Below are positions 56,101 through 64,000 of a stretch of 64,000 nucleotides of DNA, piece by piece. The stretch comes from Paracyclopina nana (taxonomy: Eukaryota; Arthropoda; Copepoda; Cyclopoida; Cyclopettidae). The position numbers and the translations under genes were made by a program. Where the stretch lies: assembly GCA_019096065.1 (NCBI GenBank), contig JAGUCH010000009.1:3048001-3112000 (forward strand), read 5' to 3'. The notes under the pieces are model-generated. The model saw only the letters and a program-made list of their open reading frames with translations. It had not been told where the DNA came from and ran no database searches. Each line of letters begins with the position of its first letter. Position 1 is the first letter of the stretch.

Positions 56101-58261
56101 CAACATCAACAGCACCGACAGCTTCTGTTGAGCGAGGCGGAAAAACGGTCTTCTTCGCGAGACGAGGACAGCTTTAGCAAAGATGGCGATCGCGACAGCC
56201 CCATTCTCAACTTGTCGAACAAGTCTGCCAACCTGGAAAACCACAGTGATTTGAGTGGAGACGACGATGTGTACGTCTCCGACAACGACGATGATCTCGC
56301 CTCCAATGAGGACGGCATCAAGGCCAACAACAAGGAGCCGAGTGACAACTCTTCCGAGGACAAGGTGAACAACAACAATGGGCGACTCAGCAGGTCCCCA
56401 ATGGCTGCCAACCCTCAAATGCCCAACCCGAGCCTCTTGGCTGGCCTTCCTGGCCTTCTGGCCCAGGCCGAGTCCAGCTCGAGTGGCGAAGGCCAGCTCA
56501 GCTCGGTCTACAGCCTCATCACCAATATCCAGGCTCTGATTAAGGTTGCCGTGGAGAATGCCAAGAAGGAGGAACGCAATCAAATAGAAAAAGGTACTCA
56601 TCCAGAGCCCTGCTCATTTATATGCTGTTCATCTACCGTTCCTTAAGGAATGCATTATGACAAAACCATGCATAACGACAGCTCTACGCAGCTAGTTTAT
56701 GTACTGAGAACTCCTTTGCGCAAAGGAATTTCGAGTTCCGATTCCTTAAGGAGTTTGTAGATGAACAGAGCATTAATCGCAGATAATGATTTTGAATTGA
56801 TTTAGGTGGGGCCAAGACTGACTCGGGAAGGAACAGCGAAGTTTTGCGAGAAGTTGACGAGCTGAAGAAGACGAATCAGATGCATTTGAAGCGCTTCAAA
56901 AAGGAGCGAAAGTACCGAAGAAAGTTGCAGGAGCAGCTCGATCTGGAGACCAAACGCAGAATCCAGATGGAAGAGGCTTTGAGGATGACCTCAGCCGAAA
57001 CGTTGAAACGCATCACCGAGTCATTGGCCAGGTCAGAACATCAGCAACAGCAACAAAGGGGATCAGAAGATACCCACAGCACCCACTCAGAGGCCGAAAA
57101 GAGGACGTCAGCCTCGCCTAAAGAAAGGAGGGACAGTGGAGACGATCCGAGGTCATCGCCAGCCTCGTCCTCGACCTCAAATGTGGCCATTGCGGCGGCT
57201 GCGGCTGCGGCAGCCGCAGCCGCAGCTCAGTTCAATGCAACTGTCAGCACCTCTGAAGCGTCATCAGATCGTGGAACGCCACCAAGAGGTAACCAAAAAA
57301 AAATCTTTATTGGAGATGCCTCCTTTTTTTCATTTGAGCTATTTATTACGTAAGCATGAGAGATCAATTGCCACAAGTACTAAGCCTTTTATGGCTTAGT
57401 TTTTCCCTGCTGCTGGGGTCCAAAGAGCATTTTATCGCCAATTAAGCTGCTTTAGAAGTGGAAGGTAGCTGTTGTAAACTTTTTTTTCGCGCATTTTATT
57501 CATTGATAACAGGAGCAAATTCTAAATTCGAGCGCTGTGTGTTTATTGCTGGCACTTAACTTAATTTCAGCTTGTGCTTTTTTTGCTGCCGTTGCTCCTC
57601 CCACCGCCGAGTCGTTATGTCTCTTACATATATATAGTATTCATGACTGAATTTTGGTGGGAATATCAGGGGGAGGATTTTCGCAGTACACTACTCGCAG
57701 CTAATTTGTTGGAGTTGCAAAAATAAATACCATCTTTGCGTTTCGTGTGTTTGCAAAAATGACGTCAGCTCTGATGATGGACACGTCGCGCAAAACGTCA
57801 TGCATGCAAAGCTGAAGGAAATTGACCTTTTACAACTGCAAATCCATGGCATTATAGTGCTATATTGGACGAAAATCTTGACGTAAAGCAGCTACAATTT
57901 CAATTTTGGATAGGCTTTGACATTCCAGTTGACTCTCTCATTCATTTGAGTAATTTATTCGGCCAAAAAATATAGCTAGGATATATTAGATGAACCCCGC
58001 ACATTATTGGTCTCCCAAATGCGATGAGATGAGAGTTAAGAAACGTGTGCTCAATTAGTCTTTGTCAAACGTCCCAAAAAGGGGTTATGTGTTGCTCGAG
58101 CTTTCTCTGCCATAGAGCAAATATGATTTATGCATTCAATTACAGTTGTTCTTCTTTCAGATACCACGAGTGCAGCAGCAGCAGCCGCGGCCACCTTGGG
58201 ATTTGCCAAAAACCTGTTTCCGCAGTACAACGCATCTTCGCTCTTCACTAGCGCCAATTAA
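50103..58261 (+). CDS. dac: Dachshund transcriptional co-regulator (SKI/SNO/DAC family)
   Basis: Seven coding exons join in phase: 50103-50803, 51891-52030, 54121-54388, 54499-54540, 55995-56593, 56806-57288 and 58161-58261 (TAA), 777 residues. Dachshund is a nuclear DNA-binding co-regulator acting with eyes absent and sine oculis in eye, leg and brain development. The N-terminal Dachbox (about residues 135-250, exons 1-2) is nearly invariant: NECKIVEYRGEKIAAF, CLPQAFELFLKHLVGGLHTV, CNVEQVRILRGLGAIQPGVN, then RPGRPPKR across the exon 1/2 splice. The C-terminal Dachbox (exons 5-6) reads LITNIQALIKVAVENAKKEE followed by a coiled coil rich in K/E/R (LKRFKKERKYRRKLQEQL). Low-complexity tracts: polyGln (about 56065-56110), acidic DDD runs, polyAla (57190-57230) and a second Ala run in the last exon. 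ATG 50103 gives the longest frame; ATG 50142 is an alternative start. Exon 4 is a 42-base microexon. The long introns (1.1, 2.1 and 1.5 kb) may hold enhancers. Identification is secure; isoforms are likely. Confidence 0.96.
54499..54540 (+). other. 42-base microexon of dac
   Basis: TTTGTAG precedes and GTAAGA follows; both joins are phase 2, so inclusion or skipping keeps the frame (14 codons, ...SGFFGAAGAAYIE...). It is a good candidate for an alternative cassette. Confidence 0.7.
56623..56772. mobile_element. MITE family A, copy 3 (dac intron)
   Basis: It almost fills the 212-bp dac intron between 56593 and 56806. Ends are TGCTGTTCATCTACC and GTAGATGAACAGAGCA, with the same CCTTTGCGCAAAGGAAT palindrome inside. 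TTA follows at 56773-56775; the left end has lost two bases (CT), and TTA lies two bases further out. Without it this intron would be about 60 bp, the usual short size here. Confidence 0.8.
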
Positions 58262-59770
58262 GGGCTAATTTACCACAATTTTTGAAATATTCCATGTTAC
58301 TAGCAATTCTCGATCCTCCTCCTTCAAATTGAATGTTTCCTACAACAAACCAAGTATTCGCGAGCAAACGTCACACAATTGACACTTTTTGACTGAAGAC
58401 CCCAAAAACTGTTGCATGTGTGCCATACAGTCCTAATAGGTGAAGCATCAATGGGAATTTTTCAAGTACTACTTTTTGTCCTCAATGTTATAACCAGCAG
58501 CAGCAGCTAAATGCAGCACGCGATAGAATTAGTACAAAATTGCTACATAAAACTACTACTACTACTACTAAGCATTAATAACTCTGCTTTTATTGATATC
58601 CATGCCAATTACGTAATTTCTTCGATATGCGCTGCTAGATCAAATTATTATCATTCGTCATCGTACATGTGAAGAACCCCAATGATAGATATATCATCGA
58701 TCGATGTAAAAATAGTTGTAAACAACGTACTACTACTACACAAAAAGAAACCCCCATCATGCATCAATTACACTATATAACTACTAAGCGTACCATTGCT
58801 ATTGCTATTCATTGACGAATATTATCATTATTCTAGTGAAATATACGTTCTGTTGAAAAAAAACAACGGAGAAGCAGCCTATTTATAGGTAATTTCATTA
58901 GGTTTTGTGTCTTGACACGCCCTTCTCTCTCAGCTGGAGTCCACGTTACGATCTGTCATACTATTTTCATGTTGTACATATTCCATAATAGAAATGGATT
59001 TCGGCAATTATTGCCCACCCGCCCAGGTCATCTATTATGAGCAATTTTACAATGATTAACTTTGAGACTGGGAGTCATTTTCCCATTGTTTGGGCCTACA
59101 TATTGCGGGCACAAAAGCAGCTCTTTGCACTATGGGGAAAACGGCCGTAAAAGCGAGCAAAAAAAGTGGCTCGCTCTTTTTGCTCTAACGAGTGCGCGCG
59201 CGCATGCGTTTCCCTTCAATTCGCTGGTTAATTGCGCTATTGCATGCGTTTGTCAGCTCCAATTTTGCTTCTAATTCTTCATGTTGTTTGATAAATGACA
59301 CCACGAGCTTTCAATAACCGAAACCCAAGGTACACACTGAATGCTAATTGATATGGCTTCCAGCCTACTTGAAAAGAAACAACAAGGAATAATTGCTAAA
59401 ACTAGCCCGAGGCGAAAATATCCAAAATCGAACTTCTTAAGAGTCCATTTCAAAAAGATCTAAAAATCTCTGGAAAATGGAAAATTTGAAAGGCAACGAA
59501 AGTTACTTTTTTGCTCAGAGTGCTTTGCCCCCACTGTGCAAATGAGGTTTTTCTGGGAAGCTGCTGTCTTGGAAGTGTCTGAAGAATATAATTGCAGTCT
59601 TCAAACCAAGAGTAGTTGCATATTATGGAGCAAAACCAGAAGAACTGCCAGTTTTTGTTCCACTACTGCCTCTCTCTCTCTCTCCCTTCATAATAATAAT
59701 AACGATAATAATGGGCACGTCTTTCATGGCAAAAAGAAGGAATTTTGGCAACTTGAAAACGGGACCATAT
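58262..59770. other. dac 3' flank / 3' UTR
   Basis: No gene supported. It holds a (CTA)n run at 58552-58570, a CpG/NRF1-like GCGCGCGCGCATGCG at 59194-59208, and a CT run near 59670. I saw no canonical AATAAA close to the dac stop, so a long 3' UTR or variant signal is likely. Confidence 0.5.
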
Positions 59771-59774
59771 AAAA

Positions 59775-59961
59775 TGCCCAAATGGCCCAAAATGGCCCAA
59801 ATGGCCCAAAATTTTAAAACCTTAAAATTTCAACTCATGCAGCACCCTTGGGCAATGAGGAGTCCAAATATGAAAATTATTTTTGCCTAACTCAAAGGAA
59901 AGTCACTTAAATATTAACTTAAAGATTAAAAAAAATACAGTATAATAGCCTGGAGGCCCAA
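59775..59961. repeat. degenerate edge of the satellite array
   Basis: Short AAATGGCCCA-type direct repeats (59775-59810) lead into one diverged monomer of about 160 bp before regular 146-bp periodicity begins. Diverged edge units are usual for satellite arrays. Confidence 0.65.
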
Positions 59962-60713
59962 ATGGCCCAAAATTTTAGATTTGAAAAATTCCAATGCAGA
60001 ATGATCCCTTGTGACAAGGAGAGAGCACTCATAAAATTTGACAATCCTAATACTTAAGGAAGTGCCTTGAATAATAACTTAAACATTGTTATTGTGCCAG
60101 GCACAAAGTGGCCCAAAATTTTAGATTTGAAAAATTCCAATGCAGAATGATCCCTTGTGACTAGGAGAGTGCACTCATAAAATTTGACAATCCTAATACT
60201 TAAGGAAGTACCTTAAATATTAACTTAAACATTGTTATTGTGCTAGGCACAAAGTGGCCCAAAATTTTATATTTGAAAAATTCCAATGCAGAATGATCCC
60301 TTGTGACTAGGAGAGTGCATTCATAAAATTTGACAATCCTAATACAAAAGGAAGTACCTTAAATAATAACTTAAACATTGTTATTGTGCTAGGCACAAAG
60401 TGGCCCAAAATTTTAGATTTGAAAAATTCCAATGCAGAATGATCCCTTGTGACTAGGAGAGTGCACTCATAAAATTTGACAATCCTAATACTTAAGGAAG
60501 TACCTTAAATAATAACTTAAACATTGTTATTGTGCTAGGCACAAAGTGGCCCAAAATTTTAGATTTGAAAAATTCCAATGCAGAATGATCCATTGTGACA
60601 AGGAGAGTGCACTCATAAAATTTTACAATCCTAATACTTAAGGAAGTGCCTTAAATAATAACTTAAACATTGTTAATGTGCTAGGAACAAAGTGGCCCAA
60701 AATTTTAGATTTT
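59962..60713 (+). repeat. 146-bp satellite, five monomers, forward arm
   Basis: The marker GTGGCCCAAAATTTTA recurs at 60108, 60254, 60400, 60546 and 60692, exactly 146 bases apart. The last unit is cut off at about 60713. Each unit is AT-rich and contains TTGAAAAATTCCAATGCAGA and a TTAAGGAAGT(A/G)CCTTAAAT near-palindrome. Confidence 0.95.
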
Positions 60714-60737
60714 GGATTGTCAAATTTCATTGTTTCA

Positions 60738-63700
60738 TGTTTCATGTTTAAGTTATTATTTAAGGCACTTCCTTAAGTATTAGGATTGTCATATTTTATG
60801 AGTGCACTCTCCATGTCACAAGGGTTCATTCTGCATTGGAATTTTTCAAATCTAAAATTTTGGGCCACTTTGTGCCTAGCACAATAACAATGTTTAAGTT
60901 ATTATTTAAGGCACTTCCTTAAGTATTAGGATTGTCAAATTTTATGAGTGCACTATCCTAGTCACAAGGGATCATTCTGCATTGGAATTTTTCAAATCTA
61001 AAATTTTGGGCCACTTTGTGCCTGGCACATTAACAATGTTTAAGTTATTATTTAAGGCACTTCCTTAAGTATTAGGATTGTAAAATTTTATGAGTGCACT
61101 CTCCTTGTCACAATGGATCATTCTGCATTGGAATTTTTCAAATCTAAAATTTTGGGCCACTTTGTGCCTAGCACAATAACAATGTTTAAGTTATTATTTA
61201 AGGCACTTCCTTAAGTATTAGGATTGTCAAATTTTATGAGTGCACTCTCCTAGTCACAAGGGATCATTCTGCATTGGAATTTTTCAAATCTAAAATTTTG
61301 GGCCACTTTGTGCCTGGCACAATAACAATGTTTAAGTTATTATTTAAGGCACTTCCTTAAGTATTAGGATTGTCAAATTTTATGAGTGCACTCTCCTAGT
61401 CACAAGGGATCATTCTGCATTGGAATTTTTCAAATCTAAAATTTTGGGCCACTTTGTGCCTTGCACAATAACAATGTTTAAGTTATTATTTAAGGCACTT
61501 CCTTAAGTATTAGGATTGTCAAATTTTATGAGTGCACTCTCCTAGTCACAAGGGATCATTCTGCATTGGAATTTTTCAAATCTAAAATTTTGGGCCACTT
61601 TGTGCCTTGCACAATAACAATGTTTAAGTTATTATTTAAGGCACTTCCTTAAGTATTAGGATTGTCAAATTTTATGAGTGCACTCTCCTAGTCACAAGGG
61701 ATCATTCTGCATTGGAATTTTTCAAATCTAAAATTTTGGGCCACTTTGTGCCTTGCACAATAACAATGTTTAAGTTATTATTTAAGGCACTTCCTTAAGT
61801 ATTAGGATTGTCAAATTTTATGAGTGCACTCTCCTAGTCACAAGGGATCATTCTGCATTGGAATTTTTCAAATCTAAAATTTTGCCACTTTGTGCCTTGC
61901 ACAATAACAATGTTTAAGTTATTATTTAAGGCACTTCCTTAAGTATTAGGATTGTCAAATTTTATGAGTGCACTCTCCTAGTCACAAGGGATCATTCTGC
62001 ATTGGAATTTTTCAAATCTAAAATTTTGGGCCACTTTGTGCCTTGCACAATAACAATGTTTAAGTTATTATTTAAGGCACTTCCTTAAGTATTAGGATTG
62101 TCAAATTTTATGAGTGCACTCTCCTAGTCACAAGGGATCATTCTGCATTGGAATTTTTCAAATCTAAAATTTTGGGCCACTTTGTGCCTTGCACAATAAC
62201 AATGTTTAAGTTATTATTTAAGGCACTTCCTTAAGTATTAGGATTGTCAAATTTTATGAGTGCACTATCCTAGTCACAAGGGATCATTCTGCATTGGAAT
62301 TTTTCAAATCTAAAATTTTGGGCCACTTTGTGCCTTGCACAATAACAATGTTTAAGTTATTATTTAAGGCACTTCCTTAAGTATTAGGATTGTCAAATTT
62401 TATGAGTGCACTCTCCTAGTCACAAGGGATCATTCTGCATTGGAATTTTTCAAATCTAAAATTTTGGGCCACTTTGTGCCTTGCACAATAACAATGTTTA
62501 AGTTATTATTTAAGGCACTTCCTTAAGTATTAGGATTGTCAAATTTTATGAGTGCACTCTCCTAGTCACAAGGGATCATTCTGCATTGGAATTTTTCAAA
62601 TCTAAAATTTTGGGCCACTTTGTGCCTTGCACAATAACAATGTTTAAGTTATTATTTAAGGCACTTCCTTAAGTATTAGGATTGTCAAATTTTATGAGTG
62701 CACTCTCCTAGTCACAAGGGATCATTCTGCATTGGAATTTTTCAAATCTAAAATTTTGGGCCACTTTGTGCCTTGCACAATAACAATGTTTAAGTTATTA
62801 TTTAAGGCACTTCCTTAAGTATTAGGATTGTCAAATTTTATGAGTGCACTCTCCTAGTCACAAGGGATCATTCTGCATTGGAATTTTTCAAATCTAAAAT
62901 TTTGGGCCACTTTGTGCCTTGCACAATAACAATGTTTAAGTTATTATTTAAGGCACTTCCTTAAGTATTAGGATTGTCAAATTTTATGAGTGCACTCTCC
63001 TAGTCACAAGGGATCATTCTGCATTGGAATTTTTCAAATCTAAAATTTTGGGCCACTTTGTGCCTAGCACAATAACAATGTTTAAGTTATTATTTAAGGT
63101 ACTTCCTTTTGTATTAGGATTGTCAAATTTTATGAGTGCACTATCCTAGTCACAAGGGATCATTCTGCATTGGAATTTTTCAAATCTAAAATTTTGGGCC
63201 ACTTTGTGCCTGGCACATTAACAATGTTTAAGTTATTATTTAAGGCACTTCCTTAAGTATTAGGATTGTCAAATTTTATGAGTGCACTCTCCTAGTCACA
63301 AGGGATCATTCTGCATTGGAATTTTTCAAATCTAAAATTTTGGGCCACTTTGTGCCTAGCACAATAACAATGTTTAAGTTATTATTTAAGGCACTTCCTT
63401 AAGTATTAGGATTGTCAAATTTTATGAGTGCACTCTCCTTGTCACAAGGGATCATTCTGCATTGGAATTTTTCAAATCTAAAATTTTGGGCCACTTTGTG
63501 CCTGGCACAATAACAATGTTTAAGTTATTATTTAAGGCACTTCCTTAAGTATTAGGATTGTCAAATTTTATGAGTGCACTCTCCTAGTCACAAGGGATCA
63601 TTCTGCATTGGAATTTTTCAAATCTAAAATTTTGGGCCACTTTGTGCCCGGCACATTAACAATGTTTAAGTTATTATTTAAGGCACTTCCTTAAGTATTA

Positions 63701-64000
63701 GGATTGTCAAATTTTATGAATGCACTCTCCATGTCACAAGGGTTCATTCTGCATTGGAATTTTTCAAATCTAAAATTTTGGGCCACTTTGTGCCTGGCAC
63801 AATAACAATGTTTAAGTTATTATTTAAGGTACTTCCTTAAGTATTAGGATTGTCAAATTTTATGAGTGCACTATCCTAGTCACAAGGGATCATTCTGCAT
63901 TGGAATTTTTCAAATCTAAAATTTTGGGCCACTTTGTGCCTGGCACAATAACAATGTTTAAGTTATTATTTAAGGTACTTCCTTAAGTATTAGGATTGTC
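60738..64000 (-). repeat. 146-bp satellite, 22 monomers, reverse arm, runs off the window
   Basis: The same monomer in opposite orientation. The marker GGGCCACTTTGTGCC recurs every 146 bases (GCCAC core at 60865, 61011, 61157 ... 63929), apart from one 144-base unit near 61741-61885 with a 2-base deletion. Eleven consecutive units (about 61449-62915) carry the private variant GCCTTGCAC, whereas flanking units carry GCCTAGCAC or GCCTGGCAC, so the middle was homogenised as a block. The array continues beyond the window. Confidence 0.95.

Noticed and set aside
55897..56601. 234-codon open frame on the - strand with a Leu-rich run
   Set aside because: It is antisense to dac exon 5; the Leu run mirrors the polyGln CAG tract.
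59962..64000. Regularly spaced repeats considered as a CRISPR-like array
   Set aside because: The whole 146-bp unit repeats with no unique spacers, and the window is eukaryotic; it is a satellite.

Overview
This is nuclear DNA of an animal, most likely an arthropod. It contains spliced genes with many very short introns (about 54-77 bp), recognisable arthropod developmental and neural genes, long AT-rich noncoding stretches, many short inverted-repeat elements, and a satellite array. I cannot name the species. All gene models were built by hand from splice sites, reading phase and remembered family motifs; no database search was run.

Layout. (1) About 550-3652, + strand: the 3' part of a secreted Ig plus sushi (CCP) protein of the Hikaru genki (hig) type; its 5' exons lie before the window. 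(2) 4528-7115, +: an SLC22/organic-cation-transporter-like MFS carrier with three exons. (3) 8260-13279, +: a TMC1/2/3-type mechanotransduction channel subunit (Tmc) with 12 exons, one GC-AG intron, and an apparently separate alternative 3' coding exon at about 15.9-16.1 kb. (4) 16.1-49.6 kb: a gene-poor region with dispersed repeats, foldbacks and CTCF-like motif pairs. I can support only one small unknown membrane-protein gene there (40247-41503, - strand) and one weak candidate (45.0-45.6 kb, +). (5) 49.6-58.3 kb, +: the retinal determination gene dachshund (dac), complete, with a GC-rich first exon and seven coding exons. (6) From 59.8 kb to the window end: a 146-bp satellite array that switches orientation at about 60.72 kb.

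The recognisable genes do not form a pathway. hig (synaptic cleft), Tmc (mechanosensory channel) and dac (eye, leg and mushroom-body transcription regulator) all act in the nervous or sensory system, but I read that as coincidence. The 33-kb desert upstream of dac is the natural place for its regulatory DNA. The most interesting noncoding signals are: a superfamily of 140-240 bp inverted-repeat elements sharing a GTTCA(C/T)CT end core, six of them with 3-bp TTA/TAA target duplications; a second 154-bp MITE family caught inserted in a tandem repeat whose neighbouring units act as empty sites; inverted pairs of CTCF-like motifs; a 154-bp near-perfect hairpin; and the head-to-head 146-bp satellite.
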